Shown here: one piece after another, positions 40,866-50,181 of the stretch
Numbering within the stretch: the stretch's first letter is position 1
How the letters are laid out: the number at the start of each line of letters is the position of its first letter
Source: Actinomadura viridilutea
GTDB taxonomy: Bacteria; Actinomycetota; Actinomycetes; Streptosporangiales; Streptosporangiaceae
Length of the DNA: 64,000 bases
Assembly: GCA_003001795.1 (NCBI GenBank)
Contig: PVNI01000001.1
Coordinates: forward strand, 434,001 to 498,000
Direction: 5' to 3'
Notes under the pieces: model-generated
The model's database searches: none
What the model saw: the letters and a program-made list of their open reading frames with translations, nothing else
Told to the model about the DNA's origin: nothing
Translations under genes and position numbers: made by a program

Positions 40866-41552
40866 ATGAGCAGCGACATCGATGTCCCCTCCGGCGGGGT
40901 CGCCGCCGCGGCGGGCGCGGCCGGGGCGTCGGCGCGGGACGCCGCCGCCGAGACGCCCGCCCGCACCTCCGACCGCGGCGCCGCGACCCGCAGCGCGCTG
41001 CTGGCCGCCGCGCGGGACGTGTTCTGCGAGGCGGGCTTCGCCCAGGCCGCGGTGACCGACATCGTCGCCAAGGCCGGGGCCAGCGTCGGCAGCCTCTACC
41101 ACCACTTCAACGGCAAGGCCGACCTGTACCTCACGCTGTTCGAGGAGTTCCAGGGACGCCAGCAGGAGCGCACCCGCGAGGCGGTGAACCGGGCGCGCGA
41201 GTCCGGAGAGAGCGACCCGATGCGGCTGTTCATCGCCGGCGCGGGCGCCTACCTGGACGGCTGCCTGGCCGAACGGGACGTGGCCCGGCTGTTCATCTCC
41301 GGCGACGGGCCGCCCGGGTTCGACCGCGTCATGCGCCAGCGGCTCAACACGTGGGCCCGCCGCAACGCCGCCCTGTTCCACACCGCCGACGGGGGCGTCG
41401 ACGAGGCGCTGGTCGTCGTGCTCACCGGGGCGATGGCCGGCGCGGTCTCGGAGATCTCGCTCAGCGACGACGAGGCGGCCTCCCGCCGGCTGGCCGAGGA
41501 CGTCATGGCGATCATCTCCACGATCCACAACCCCCGGACGAAGCGGCGCTGA
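40866..41552 (+). CDS. TetR-family transcriptional regulator
   Basis: 228 residues. After an Ala-rich 35-residue extension comes the TetR helix-turn-helix (about 38-90, SALLAAARDVFCEAGFAQAAVTDIVAKAGASVGSLYHHF in register) and an all-helical ligand domain. The ligand and targets are not evident. It is inserted between glpX and the DUF4245 gene; the following gene starts 20 bases after its stop on the same strand. Confidence 0.92.
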   Translation: MSSDIDVPSGGVAAAAGAAGASARDAAAETPARTSDRGAATRSALLAAARDVFCEAGFAQAAVTDIVAKAGASVGSLYHHFNGKADLYLTLFEEFQGRQQERTREAVNRARESGESDPMRLFIAGAGAYLDGCLAERDVARLFISGDGPPGFDRVMRQRLNTWARRNAALFHTADGGVDEALVVVLTGAMAGAVSEISLSDDEAASRRLAEDVMAIISTIHNPRTKRR

Positions 41553-41572
41553 GGGTGCGGGATCCTGGGAAC

Positions 41573-42415
41573 GTGAGCGAGAAGACCCCACCGACGAAAG
41601 ACGCGACCGACGACCTCCCGCGGCCGGAAGCGGCCGCGTCCGGCGAGGCGGCCGCGTCAGGCGGCACGCCGCCGTCCGAGACCGCGTCGCGCGACGACGC
41701 GCCGGCGCGGTCCGCCGCGAGCGACGCCGCGGCGGACGGGGGCGCGGTCGGCGAGGGCCCGGCGGGCGAGGGCTCGGCGGCGGGGGAGGCGACGACTCCC
41801 GCCGCGCAGGGGCCGGTCCGGGTGAGTCCCGCCGTCTACAAGCGGCTGACCTCGGGGCTCGGCGGGTTCAGCCTGGCGATGGGCGTCTGCTTGCTGCTCG
41901 TCGGGGCCATCTACCTGATCACGCCGCGCAGCCACAAGGAAGTCCTGCCCACCATCGACTACCGGAGCCACCTCTGGGCGATGCGCACCGGCGCCCCCTA
42001 CACCGTGTACGCGCCCGAAGGGCTGCCCCCCACGTGGCGTCCCACCAGTTCGCGGGTGCACGGCCTGGGCGGGGACAAGAAGAAGGGGCCGGTGGCGTGG
42101 CACCTGGGCTTCATCACGCCCAGCGAGGAGTACGCGGCGCTGGAGCAGAGCAACGAGAAGGCGTCCGAGTACGTCCCCAGGATGACCAACAACAAGAAGC
42201 CGATCGGCACCCAGCAGGTCAACGGCGTCACCTGGACCAAGTACCACCGCAAGGACAAGAAGGCGAACTCCCTGGCGCGCACCCTGCCCGACGGGGTGAG
42301 CCTGGTGGTGACCGGCACCGCCTCCTACGAGGAGCTGGCGGTGCTGGCGGCGTCCCTCAAACCGCAGCCCAAGGGCGGCGCGGTGCCCGCGTCCTCCCCG
42401 GCGAACCCGTCCTGA
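41573..42415 (+). CDS. DUF4245 single-pass membrane protein
   Basis: 280 residues from the GTG at 41573. About 90 Ala/Glu/Gly-rich, disordered cytoplasmic residues lead to one membrane helix (about 98-120, FSLAMGVCLLLVGAIYLI) and an exported domain of about 160 residues (YRSHLWAMRTGAPYTVYAPEGLP, GVTWTKYHRKDKKANSLARTL, VTGTASYEELAVLAASL) that defines DUF4245. Its place next to glpX and xseB is conserved in actinobacteria (Rv1100 in M. tuberculosis). The long acidic N-terminus is unusual for the family. Function unknown. Confidence 0.85.
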   Translation: MSEKTPPTKDATDDLPRPEAAASGEAAASGGTPPSETASRDDAPARSAASDAAADGGAVGEGPAGEGSAAGEATTPAAQGPVRVSPAVYKRLTSGLGGFSLAMGVCLLLVGAIYLITPRSHKEVLPTIDYRSHLWAMRTGAPYTVYAPEGLPPTWRPTSSRVHGLGGDKKKGPVAWHLGFITPSEEYAALEQSNEKASEYVPRMTNNKKPIGTQQVNGVTWTKYHRKDKKANSLARTLPDGVSLVVTGTASYEELAVLAASLKPQPKGGAVPASSPANPS

Positions 42416-42417
42416 GG

Positions 42418-42433
42418 ACGGGGCCGGCCCCGT
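42418..42433. terminator. Palindrome between convergent DUF4245 and xseB genes
   Basis: ACGGGGCC/GGCCCCGT is a perfect 16-bp palindrome in the 25-base gap between the two stop codons. Confidence 0.55.
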
Positions 42434-42440
42434 GGCGGCC

Positions 42441-42695
42441 TCAAAAGGGCGCGGCCGGGCCGTCCCCCTCCCCGGACTCGCTCAAGGCCGCGGCCAGGCG
42501 CGCGCGGGCGCCCTCCAGCCACTCCTCGCAGATCCCGGCGAGCTTCTCCCCGCGCTCCCACAGGCTGAGGGACTCCTCCAGCGTGAGCCCGCCCGCCTCC
42601 AGGCGCTGGACGACCTCGGCCAGCTGGTCGCGCGCCTGCTCGTAGGTCAGCCGCTCACCGGAGCCGTCGCGCTGCTCAGGGTTCTCCTGGGTCAC
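42441..42695 (-). CDS. xseB: Exodeoxyribonuclease VII small subunit
   Basis: 84 residues from the GTG at 42695. The two-helix XseB fold is seen as LTYEQARDQLAEVVQRLEAGGLTLEESLSLWERGEKLA. It forms a complex with XseA that degrades single-stranded DNA in both directions. It lies 9 bases after xseA and has its own TAGGCT-N6-GTG element, so it may also be transcribed separately. The C-terminus is rich in Glu/Gly. Confidence 0.93.
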   Translation of the reverse strand: MTQENPEQRDGSGERLTYEQARDQLAEVVQRLEAGGLTLEESLSLWERGEKLAGICEEWLEGARARLAAALSESGEGDGPAAPF

Positions 42696-42701
42696 CGTTC
42701 C

Positions 42702-42707
42702 AGCCTA
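42702..42707 (-). promoter_or_regulatory. Putative -10 box (TAGGCT) of xseB
   Basis: TAGGCT, 6 nt spacer, GTG 42695. The hexamer overlaps the xseA stop codon region. The same hexamer and spacing precede xseA. Confidence 0.5.
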
Positions 42708-43925
42708 GTCGCCGTCCCGATCGCCGTCCGAGACCGTGACCGCGACGCGGCCGTCCGCCAGGCGCAGCAACAGCCGCTCCCCGGCGGAGACGGAGGCCGC
42801 CTCCCGCACCACCGCGCCGTCCTCGCGCTGGACGATCGCGTATCCGCGTTGCAGCGTGGCGGCGGGGGAGAGGGCGACCAGCCGGGCCCGGGTGTGCGTC
42901 AGCTCGTCGCCCGCCCGGTCGAGGGCGGCGGCCAGGCAGCGGCGGGCCCGGTCGCGCAGCGCCAGCACCCGCTCGTCCTGCCGCTCGATCTCCCGGATCG
43001 GATCGGCCAGCGCGGGCCGCGACCGCATCGCCTTCAGCCAGGCCAGCTCCCGCTCGACCGCGCCGGCCAGGCAGCGGCGGCCGCGGTCGCGCAGCTGCCG
43101 CACGTACTGGAGCTGTTCGCGCACGTCCGGGACGACCTTCTTCGCCGCGTCGGTGGGCGTGGACGCGCGCACGTCGGCGACCAGGTCCAGCAGCGGGGTG
43201 TCCTGCTCGTGCCCGATGGCGCTCACCACCGGGGTGCGGCACGCGGCGACCGCCCGCACCAGCGCCTCGTCGGAGAACGGCAGCAGGTCCTCCATGGACC
43301 CGCCGCCGCGGGCGATGACGATCACGTCGATCTCGGCGTCGGCGTCCAGCCGGCGCAGCGCCTCCATCACCTCGCCGACCGCGTACGAGCCCTGCACGGC
43401 GACGTTCTCGACCTGGAACGCCACGGCGGGCCAGCGCCGCCGGGCGTTGCGCAGCACGTCGTGCTCGGCGTCGGAGTCGCGCCCGCAGATCAGCCCGACC
43501 TTGCGCGGCAGGAACGGCAGCGGCCGCTTGCGCTCGGGGCGGAACAGCCCTTCGGCCGCCAGCACCCGCTTGAGCCGCTCCAGCCGGGCCAGCAGCTCGC
43601 CGACGCCCACCGGGCGCACCTCCAGGGCGGCCAGCGAGAACGTCCCGCGGTTGATCCAGAAGTCGGGCTTGGCGTGCAGCACGACCCGGGCGCCGTCGGC
43701 CACGGCGGGCCCGGCCGCCTCGAACACCGCGCGCGGCCCCACGACCCGCACGGACATGTTCGCCACCGGGTCGCGCAGCGTCAGGTAGACCGTGCCGCCG
43801 CGGACGTTCAGGTCGGTGATCTGCCCCTCGACCCAGATGCGCCCCAGGCGCCCGATCCAGCCGCCGACCGCCTGCAGCACGGTGCGGACCGGAACCGGCG
43901 ACTCCGCCGAGGTCTCCATCGCCAT
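42705..43925 (-). CDS. xseA: Exodeoxyribonuclease VII large subunit
   Basis: 406 residues from the ATG at 43925 (a second ATG two codons later is possible). The N-terminal OB-fold (about 15-105, [26 protein letters not shown]) is followed by the catalytic domain ([87 protein letters not shown]) and the coiled-coil C-terminus that binds XseB. The last motif carries the conserved GHE and D residues. Exo VII acts in single-strand DNA turnover during repair. Confidence 0.95.
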   Translation of the reverse strand: MAMETSAESPVPVRTVLQAVGGWIGRLGRIWVEGQITDLNVRGGTVYLTLRDPVANMSVRVVGPRAVFEAAGPAVADGARVVLHAKPDFWINRGTFSLAALEVRPVGVGELLARLERLKRVLAAEGLFRPERKRPLPFLPRKVGLICGRDSDAEHDVLRNARRRWPAVAFQVENVAVQGSYAVGEVMEALRRLDADAEIDVIVIARGGGSMEDLLPFSDEALVRAVAACRTPVVSAIGHEQDTPLLDLVADVRASTPTDAAKKVVPDVREQLQYVRQLRDRGRRCLAGAVERELAWLKAMRSRPALADPIREIERQDERVLALRDRARRCLAAALDRAGDELTHTRARLVALSPAATLQRGYAIVQREDGAVVREAASVSAGERLLLRLADGRVAVTVSDGDRDGD

Positions 43926-43931
43926 GCTGGC

Positions 43932-43937
43932 AGCCTA
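43932..43937 (-). promoter_or_regulatory. Putative -10 box (TAGGCT) of xseA
   Basis: TAGGCT, 6 nt spacer, ATG 43925; identical to the xseB element. Confidence 0.55.
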
Positions 43938-43996
43938 TGCCGCCGCGCGCCTCGCCGACGCCCGGCGCGGCGAGACGACCGGGGGCTCCCGCGAGT

Positions 43997-44027
43997 AGTT
44001 AGGTCCACTAACTTAGACTGGCTAAGT
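43997..44027. promoter_or_regulatory. Two overlapping palindromes, putative MarR operator
   Basis: AGTTAG-N5-CTAACT (43997-44013) and ACTTAG-N5-CTAAGT (44011-44027) overlap by 3 bases and are related in sequence. The region is AT-rich against the background and lies 24 bases before the marR start. It is well placed to block transcription of marR-MFS. Confidence 0.65.
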
Positions 44028-44050
44028 AATTGTCCGCGAGGTGACCGTTC

Positions 44051-44539
44051 GTGACAGCGTCCGACCGTTCGTCCCGTCCCGCGCCGCCGCCCGCGCCCGG
44101 CCGGGCGCCCGAGCCGACCGCGGCCGACCGCGCCCTGGCCCAGGAGTTCAACCGCCGGCTGCGCGACGTCGTCCTGCTGCTGCGCCGGGCGTCGGCCGAC
44201 CAGCCCGTCACCGCCCAGCAGCTGGCGGTGCTGGGCTCGCTGGAGGCCGGGCCGCGCCGGATGACCGGGCTCGCCGCCGAGCACGGCGTCCGGCTGCCGA
44301 CCATGAGCGCCCAGATCAACCGGCTGGAGCGCGACGGGCTGGTGGCGCGCGGCCGGGACGCCGCGGACGCCCGCGTGGTCGCCGTGCGGCTGACCGAGGC
44401 GGGCGCCGAGCGGCTGCGCGCGGGACGCGAACGCCGCCTGGAGTTCCTGGCCCGGCGGTTCGCCGCCCTCAGCGACGAGGACCGCGCGGCCCTGGCCGCG
44501 GCGCTGCCCGCCCTGGAACGGCTCCTCACCGTCTCCTGA
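44051..44539 (+). CDS. MarR-family transcriptional regulator
   Basis: 162 residues from GTG with GAGGTGA 6 nt upstream. The winged helix (about 45-115, TAQQLAVLGSLEAGPRRMTGLAAEHGVRLPTMSAQINRLERDGLV) is framed by dimerisation helices. The wing contains GRDAADARVVAVRLTEAG. MarR repressors typically respond to phenolic or drug-like ligands and control an adjacent efflux pump. The MFS gene starts 10 bases downstream, and a double palindrome lies upstream, so autorepression of an efflux operon is the likely role. Confidence 0.93.
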   Translation: MTASDRSSRPAPPPAPGRAPEPTAADRALAQEFNRRLRDVVLLLRRASADQPVTAQQLAVLGSLEAGPRRMTGLAAEHGVRLPTMSAQINRLERDGLVARGRDAADARVVAVRLTEAGAERLRAGRERRLEFLARRFAALSDEDRAALAAALPALERLLTVS

Positions 44540-44549
44540 AAGGACCTTC

Positions 44550-45800
44550 ATGCAGACGACGCCCCCCGGCGCCCCGTCCGCCCCCGAGCGGGCGGCGCGG
44601 CGCGGCGGCATCCTGCGCCAGCCCCTGTCGGTCTGGGCGACCGCCTTCGCCGCCGTCGTGGCCTTCATGGGCATCGGCCTGGTCGACCCGATCCTGCCCG
44701 CCATCGCCAAGGGCCTGCACGCCACGCCCAGCCAGGTCTCCCTGCTGTTCACCAGCTACTTTTTGATCACGGCGGTGGCCATGCTGCTCACCGGGTGGGT
44801 GTCCAGCCGCATCGGCGGCCGCCGCACGCTGCTGCTCGGACTGGCGCTGGTGGTCGTGTTCGCCTCGCTGTCGGGCACGTCCGACACGGTGGCCCAGCTG
44901 GTCGGGTTCCGGGCCGGCTGGGGGCTCGGCAACGCCCTGTTCGTGGCCACCGCCCTGGCGGTGATCGTCGGCGCGGCCAGCGGCGGCGCCGAGTCGGCGA
45001 TCATCTTGTACGAGGCGGCGCTCGGCCTCGGCATCTCGACGGGGCCGCTGCTGGGCGCGCTGCTCGGCGACATGAGCTGGCGCTACCCGTTCTTCGGCAC
45101 CGCCGCCCTCATGGCCGCCGGATTCGTGCTGATCGCCGTGCTGCTCGGGAAGACGCCCCCGCCCGAGCGGCGCACCCGGCTGTCGGACCCGATCCGGGCG
45201 CTCGGCCACGGCGGCCTGTCCACCACCGCGTTCGCCGCGCTGTTCTACAACTACGCCTTCTTCACCGTGCTCGCCTTCACCCCGTTCGTGCTGGGCATGG
45301 ACGCGCACGGCATCGGCCTGGTGTTCTTCGGCTGGGGCGTCATGGTGGCGCTGGCCTCGGTGTTCGCGGCGCCCCGCCTGCAGCGGCGCATCGGGACGAC
45401 CCGCGTCATGCACTTGGCGCTGGGCCTGCTGGTGCTGTGCGAGCTCGGCCTCGCGCTGACCGGCAAGACCGGGATCATCGTGTCCACGGTCCTGTCGGGC
45501 GTCCCCATCGGGCTGAACAACACCGCCTTCACCGAGGCCGCCATGGAGGTCTCCGAGGCGCCGCGTCCGGTCGCCTCGGCGGGCTACAACTTCGTCCGCT
45601 GGCTCGGCGGCGTCATCGCCCCCTACGCCGCCGGACGGCTCGGCGAGGACATCAGCCCGGACCTGCCGTACTACGTCGCCGTGGTCAGCTGCCTGATCGC
45701 CGCGCTGATCCTCCTCCTGGGGCGGCGCCACCTGCGGGGACTGGATCGTGCGCACGACGCGCCCGCCTCCCGGGAGGCTCCCGTGCCCAGCAGCGCGTAG
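44550..45800 (+). CDS. MFS drug-efflux transporter (DHA1-type)
   Basis: 416 residues with 12 predicted helices. Helix 1 holds [29 protein letters not shown], the drug:H+ antiporter motif; loop 2-3 has [17 protein letters not shown] (motif A), and helix 5 has [17 protein letters not shown] (motif C), which marks antiporters. A likely proton-coupled exporter of toxic compounds, co-transcribed with the preceding MarR regulator. It is followed by a very strong hairpin. Confidence 0.92.
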   Translation: MQTTPPGAPSAPERAARRGGILRQPLSVWATAFAAVVAFMGIGLVDPILPAIAKGLHATPSQVSLLFTSYFLITAVAMLLTGWVSSRIGGRRTLLLGLALVVVFASLSGTSDTVAQLVGFRAGWGLGNALFVATALAVIVGAASGGAESAIILYEAALGLGISTGPLLGALLGDMSWRYPFFGTAALMAAGFVLIAVLLGKTPPPERRTRLSDPIRALGHGGLSTTAFAALFYNYAFFTVLAFTPFVLGMDAHGIGLVFFGWGVMVALASVFAAPRLQRRIGTTRVMHLALGLLVLCELGLALTGKTGIIVSTVLSGVPIGLNNTAFTEAAMEVSEAPRPVASAGYNFVRWLGGVIAPYAAGRLGEDISPDLPYYVAVVSCLIAALILLLGRRHLRGLDRAHDAPASREAPVPSSA

Positions 45801-45814
45801 CCGCCGAAAGCCGA

Positions 45815-45845
45815 ACGGCCTCCGGGACCGGGTCCCGGAGGCCGT
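45815..45845. terminator. Strong bidirectional hairpin after the MFS gene
   Basis: A perfect 15-bp inverted repeat (45815-45829 with 45831-45845) separated by one base. It lies between convergent genes. Confidence 0.8.
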
Positions 45846-45867
45846 CGTCGCTGACGTCGCCGCCCGG

Positions 45868-46695
45868 TCAGGAGAGGCCGTTGAGCTTGGCGATGCGGCG
45901 CTCGTACATGCGCAGGACGTCGGCGCGGGCCGCGTGCTTGCTCTCGTACTCGCGCAGCAGCTTCACCTGCTCCACCGACAGGCCGCGCAGCCGGGCGCGC
46001 AGCTGCGGCAGCGTGGCCTGGTCGTAGTTGGGCACCGGCAGGTCCTCCGCGAGCTTCTCGGCCTCCGCCTGCGCCGCGGGCTTGGATTCGGGCCTCGGCT
46101 CGAACGCGGACTTGTCCGCGACCTCGGTCTCCGCCCCGTCCTTGGGCTTCGTCTCGGCCTTGGGCTTCGTCTCGTCCTTGGGCTTGGTCTCGTCCTTGGG
46201 CTTGGTCTCGGCCTCGGGCTCGGCCTTGCTCTCGGGCGCGGGTTCGGGCGCGGGCTTCGGCCGGGCCGCGGGCTTCGGTTCGGGCATGGGCTTCGGTTCG
46301 GGCGTGGGAGCCGCGGGCTTGCCCACGGAGATCTCCCCGCCGGCGGGCCGGGCCGCGGGCTTGGGCCTGGCGGGCGGCTCGGCGACCCGGGTGCGGGCGC
46401 TCGCCGGGGGCGGCGCGGTCTCGGTCTCGCCGCCGCGCACCCGCTCGACCACGTGGCCGACGACCTTCTCCGCGGTGCGCCGGACGTCGGTGCCCAGCCG
46501 GCCCAGGACGGGGCGGATCCCGCCGCCCTCGGTCAGCTCCTTGTAGTCCCTGGTCAACCGGTCGCTCAGCAGCAGGGCCCGGCCCACGCCGAACATGGCC
46601 AGGCGGACGGCGTGCAGCGGGAGGTCGCGAACCTGCTCGCCGACGGTGTCGCGGACCCGCTCCTTGAGGCGGCGCGGCGATCTCGTCATCGTCAT
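45868..46695 (-). CDS. Lipid-droplet-associated-like protein (Rv1109c homologue)
   Basis: 275 residues. The N-terminal 75 residues are amphipathic and moderately hydrophobic ([27 protein letters not shown]), which could bind a membrane or lipid surface. The centre is a Pro/Lys/Glu-rich repeat tract including four copies of TKPKDE-like units. The C-terminal 50 residues ([46 protein letters not shown]) form a short helical domain. Position between xseA and ispH, and N- and C-terminal sequence, match the family typified by Rv1109c, annotated as lipid-droplet-associated. Without database search this assignment is moderate. GGGAG precedes the ATG. Confidence 0.65.
   Translation of the reverse strand: MTMTRSPRRLKERVRDTVGEQVRDLPLHAVRLAMFGVGRALLLSDRLTRDYKELTEGGGIRPVLGRLGTDVRRTAEKVVGHVVERVRGGETETAPPPASARTRVAEPPARPKPAARPAGGEISVGKPAAPTPEPKPMPEPKPAARPKPAPEPAPESKAEPEAETKPKDETKPKDETKPKAETKPKDGAETEVADKSAFEPRPESKPAAQAEAEKLAEDLPVPNYDQATLPQLRARLRGLSVEQVKLLREYESKHAARADVLRMYERRIAKLNGLS
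46141..46212 (-). repeat. 18-bp tandem repeat, four copies, in the lipid-droplet-like protein
   Basis: Units at 46141-46158, 46159-46176, 46177-46194 and 46195-46212 differ from each other at only two or fewer positions. They encode a hexapeptide of the form ETKPKD. Confidence 0.9.
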
Positions 46696-46917
46696 CCACT
46701 CCCTGCTGTCCGGATCCTCGGATCGGTCGCTCGGCTCCTACCCGCTCGTCACATTTCACTCTGCCGCATGGGCGGGAGACCGGTCACCCCGGCCCGACGG
46801 ATTCCGGGCCCGACGGGCCGTGGAGCCGATCACAGCGGGACCCGGCCGGAGCCCCGCCCCCCGCCGCGGCGCGGCGCCGCCGCCCGCGGCGGTACGGGAG
46901 CGGCCGACGCGGCCCCG

Positions 46918-46923
46918 TACGAT
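46918..46923 (+). promoter_or_regulatory. Putative -10 box (TACGAT) of ispH
   Basis: TACGAT, 6 nt spacer (AGGGGC), ATG 46930. The spacer could also act as a weak ribosome site. Confidence 0.5.
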
Positions 46924-46929
46924 AGGGGC

Positions 46930-47889
46930 ATGACCTCCACCAGCCAGCGCAAGGTCCTGCTCGCCAAACCACGCGGTTACTGCGCGGGCGTGGACCGCGC
47001 CGTGCAGACGGTCGAGATCGCCCTCGACAAGTACGGGCCGCCCATCTACGTGCGCAAGCAGATCGTCCACAACGTGCACGTGGTCAAGACCCTCGAGGAG
47101 CGCGGCGCGATCTTCGTGGACGAGACCGAGGAGGTGCCCGAGGGCGCCATCGTGGTCTTCTCCGCCCACGGCGTCGCCCCCGCCGTCCACGAGGAGGCGC
47201 GCAGCCGCAACCTGCGCACCATCGACGCCACCTGCCCGCTCGTCACCAAGGTGCACAAGGAGGCGGTCCGGTTCGCCAAGGAGGACTACGACATCCTCCT
47301 GATCGGGCACGAGGGCCACGAGGAGGTCATCGGCACCACCGGCGAGGCGCCCGACCACATCCACCTGGTGGACGGCCCGGACGACGTCGCCAACGTGAAG
47401 GTCCGCGACCCGGAGAAGGTCGCCTGGCTGTCGCAGACCACCCTGTCGGTCGACGAGACGACCGCCACCGTCGCCAAGCTCCGCGAGCGGTTCCCCAAGC
47501 TGATCGACCCGCCGTCCGACGACATCTGCTACGCCACCCAGAACCGCCAGACCGCGGTCAAGGAGATGGCGGCCCGCGCCCAGCTGGTCATCGTGGTCGG
47601 CTCGGCCAACTCGTCCAACTCGATGCGCCTGGTGGAGGTCGCCAAGGAGCACGGGGCCGACAACGCCTACCTCGTCGACTACCCCGAGCAGATCGACCCG
47701 GCATGGCTGGAGGGCGTCACCACCGTGGGCGTCACCAGCGGCGCCTCCGTCCCGGAGGAGCTCGTGCAGGGCGTGCTGGCCTGGCTGGCCGAACGCGGCT
47801 TCGGCGACGTCGAGGAGATCGAGTCCGTCCAGGAGAGCATGCGCTTCGCTCTGCCGCACGAGCTCCGCAAGGATCTCCGCTCGGCCTGA
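46930..47889 (+). CDS. ispH: 4-hydroxy-3-methylbut-2-enyl diphosphate reductase
   Basis: 319 residues from the ATG at 46930. This iron-sulfur enzyme makes IPP and DMAPP in the last step of the MEP pathway. The three cluster cysteines are C18 (RGYCAG), C102 (DATCPLV) and C200 (DDICYATQ). Substrate-binding residues appear in [29 protein letters not shown] and SANSSNS. In the same window the prenyl synthase uses its products. Neighbours xseA and the lipid-droplet-like gene are conserved. Confidence 0.96.
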   Translation: MTSTSQRKVLLAKPRGYCAGVDRAVQTVEIALDKYGPPIYVRKQIVHNVHVVKTLEERGAIFVDETEEVPEGAIVVFSAHGVAPAVHEEARSRNLRTIDATCPLVTKVHKEAVRFAKEDYDILLIGHEGHEEVIGTTGEAPDHIHLVDGPDDVANVKVRDPEKVAWLSQTTLSVDETTATVAKLRERFPKLIDPPSDDICYATQNRQTAVKEMAARAQLVIVVGSANSSNSMRLVEVAKEHGADNAYLVDYPEQIDPAWLEGVTTVGVTSGASVPEELVQGVLAWLAERGFGDVEEIESVQESMRFALPHELRKDLRSA

Positions 47890-47992
47890 CAGGCGCCGAC
47901 CGCCGCTTGAACCGGCCTTTGTTCCGCGTTCCGCTGCGCGCGTTCACCGCACGGACCGGCGTTCGGCCTGACCTGCGGCAAGGCGCGTCCGG

Positions 47993-48021
47993 CCCGGCCG
48001 CGTGACCGGCGCGCGGCCGGG
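47993..48021. terminator. Hairpin between convergent ispH and DUF6542 genes
   Basis: CCCGGCCGCG (47993-48002) pairs with CGCGGCCGGG (48012-48021), a perfect 10-bp stem with a 9-nt loop, ending next to the DUF6542 stop codon. Confidence 0.7.
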
Positions 48022-48636
48022 TCAGTCGACGTCGCCGTGGTGGAGGCGGCGGTCGCCGGGGGAGGCCGGCGCCTCCTCCCACCTCACCGGGTTCTCGTTC
48101 TCCTCTTCCTCGAAGAGCCGGATCCGGGCCAGCTTGGCGCGCAGCTCCCGGACGTTGTCCGGCAGCCCGCGCGGCAGCGACAGCAGCAGCACCAGCAGCG
48201 TCCCCCCGAACAGCCACGGCGCGGTCGTGGCCAGCGACGTCAGCAGCCCGACCGTGACGCCGCGCAGCAGCGACTCCTCCCCGAGCGAGGTCAGGAACTC
48301 GGCCAGGGCGGTCGCCACGAGGAACACCAGCGGCGGGCTGACCACGAGCGTGAGCAGGTCGGCGGGACGGGTGGTCAGGACCGCCAGGACGCACCCGGCG
48401 ACGAACCCGGCGCCGGCGGGCAGCGACCAGTCCAGCCAGCGCGACAGCAGCGCGCCCAGCAGTCCGGCGGCGAAGATCACCACGATGCCGCCGCGGGCCG
48501 TCAGCGCGACCGGCGAGCCCCCGCCCGAGCGGGGCCGTGGCGCGGCGCTCCGACCGCGCCGGTTCGCACGTCGCACAGCCCTCCCCGCGGCAGGCGAGGC
48601 GTCCCCCGACGCGTCGCGTACCGTCGATGAACTCAT
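48022..48636 (-). CDS. DUF6542-type membrane protein
   Basis: 204 residues from the ATG at 48636, which overlaps the rmuC stop codon by an ATGA junction and has GAGAGG upstream. An Arg-rich N-terminus (about 1-47) is followed by four membrane helices (GIVVIFAAGLLGALLSRWL, a segment around FVAGCVLAVLTT, LLTLVVSPPLVFLVATALAEFL, and APWLFGGTLLVLLLSL) and a charged C-terminal tail. Matches the actinobacterial DUF6542 family found between ispH and ychF (Rv1111c position). Function unknown. Confidence 0.8.
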   Translation of the reverse strand: MSSSTVRDASGDASPAAGRAVRRANRRGRSAAPRPRSGGGSPVALTARGGIVVIFAAGLLGALLSRWLDWSLPAGAGFVAGCVLAVLTTRPADLLTLVVSPPLVFLVATALAEFLTSLGEESLLRGVTVGLLTSLATTAPWLFGGTLLVLLLSLPRGLPDNVRELRAKLARIRLFEEEENENPVRWEEAPASPGDRRLHHGDVD

Positions 48637-50018
48637 TGCCACCTCTCTCGCCGATCAATCTGATCAGGGATGGCCCGCCTGCCGAAACCTATCGGCTCGG
48701 TCGCCGGGTCCGGCCGGGAACGCGCGCCGTCCCGGGCCGTCCCGACGTCGCCGCCGGGGTCCCGTTCACTGTGATCCCGTTCGTCGGCCTCCCGTTCGCC
48801 GGCGTCGCGGAATTCGGCGGCCGACAGGGCGCGCGGGGTCTCCTCCACCGGGCCGGGGGAGTCCAGGGCCGCCTCCACCACGCCCAGCTCGTTCAGGCGC
48901 CGCGCGCTCGCCAGGACCCGCGTCTCCAGCGACCCCACCGTCCGGTTGTAGGACCGGACCGCGTTCGTCAGCGACCGGCCCAGCTCGTCCATGTGCCGCC
49001 CCATCGTGCCGAGCCGCTCGTACAGTTCCTTGCCCAGCTCGAACACCGCGCGGGCGTTGCGCGACAGGGCCGCCTGCTGCCAGGCGTACGACGCGGTCCG
49101 CAGCATCGTGACCAGCGTGGTCGGCGTGGCGATGTGCACCCGGTGCCGCATCGCGTACTCCAGCAGGCCCGGGTCGCGGTCGAGCGCGGGCGCCAGGAAC
49201 GCCTCCCCGGGGATGAACAGCACGACGAACTCTGGGGCCGGGCTGAACGCCTGCCAGTAGGACTTGGCCGCGAGACGGTCCACGTGCTCCCGCAGGTGCC
49301 GCGCGTGCGCGTCCAGGCGCGCGCGCTCGACGGCGGGATCGTCGGCGGCGGCGGCTTCCAGGTACGCGGCCAGCGACACCTTCGAATCGACGACGATGTT
49401 CTTGCCGCCCGCGAGCCGCACCACCATGTCGGGACGCACCGTCGTCCCGTCGACCGTGGACGCCGCGGCCTGCTCGTCGAAGTCGCAGTGGTGCGTCATC
49501 CCGGCAAGCTCCACCACGCGGCGCAGCTGCAGCTCGCCCCACCGCCCCCGCGCCTCGGGGCGTTGCAGCGCTTTGACCAGCGCGCGGGTCTCATTGCGCA
49601 GCTGCTCGGAACTCTGCCGGACGAACTCCACCTGCTTGGCCAGCATGGCGTGCGATTCGCGGCGGCCCGTCTCGACCTCCCGCAGCTGCTCCTCCACCTT
49701 CGCCAACGTCTCGCGCAACGGGGCCACCAGGTGCTCCACCGCCAGCTTGCGGCGCTCCAGCTCGCCCGCGGCCTCCGCCCCCGCCGCCCTGAGCCGCGCG
49801 TCGGCCAGTTCGAGGAAGCGTTCGTTGCTGGCGTCCAGTGCCCGCGCGGACAGGTTCTCGAAGTGCTCGGCCATCCGCTCCTCGGCGTACGCCAGCTTCT
49901 CCTCGGCGGCCTTGGCGCGGGCGATCAGACCGGCCTGGCGCCCGGTGGCGAGCGCGAAGCCGACCACCACGCCGAAGGCGGCCCCCACCACCAGTCCGGC
50001 GAACAGCGCGAGATCCAT
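48633..50018 (-). CDS. rmuC: DNA recombination protein RmuC
   Basis: 461 residues. An N-terminal membrane anchor (ALFAGLVVGAAFGVVVGFAL) is followed by a long coiled coil (about 30-155, LIARAKAAEEKLAYAEERM to RQSSEQLRNETRAL) and the RmuC nuclease-like domain (about 165-385: GRWGELQLRRVVELAGM, RPDMVVRLAGGKNIVVDSKVSLAAY, FVVLFIPGEAFLAPAL, ATPTTLVTMLRTASYAWQQ). The DSKV motif fits a PD-(D/E)xK-type fold. RmuC limits inversion at short inverted repeats. The C-terminal 75 residues are an acidic disordered tail. Confidence 0.93.
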   Translation of the reverse strand: MDLALFAGLVVGAAFGVVVGFALATGRQAGLIARAKAAEEKLAYAEERMAEHFENLSARALDASNERFLELADARLRAAGAEAAGELERRKLAVEHLVAPLRETLAKVEEQLREVETGRRESHAMLAKQVEFVRQSSEQLRNETRALVKALQRPEARGRWGELQLRRVVELAGMTHHCDFDEQAAASTVDGTTVRPDMVVRLAGGKNIVVDSKVSLAAYLEAAAADDPAVERARLDAHARHLREHVDRLAAKSYWQAFSPAPEFVVLFIPGEAFLAPALDRDPGLLEYAMRHRVHIATPTTLVTMLRTASYAWQQAALSRNARAVFELGKELYERLGTMGRHMDELGRSLTNAVRSYNRTVGSLETRVLASARRLNELGVVEAALDSPGPVEETPRALSAAEFRDAGEREADERDHSERDPGGDVGTARDGARSRPDPATEPIGFGRRAIPDQIDRRERWQ

Positions 50019-50181
50019 TCGTTCATCGTGACAGCGCGGCCCGCCCCCACCGGGACGACGCGCCGAGACGACCCCGCCCCGGACATTCGCCGGACATCGC
50101 CCTCAGCGGCCACTTACGCGCGCGAAGCGGGCGCGGTAGCGTCCGGTGCCGTCGTGGCGCGGCCGTCCTCGAGGAGGCAGC

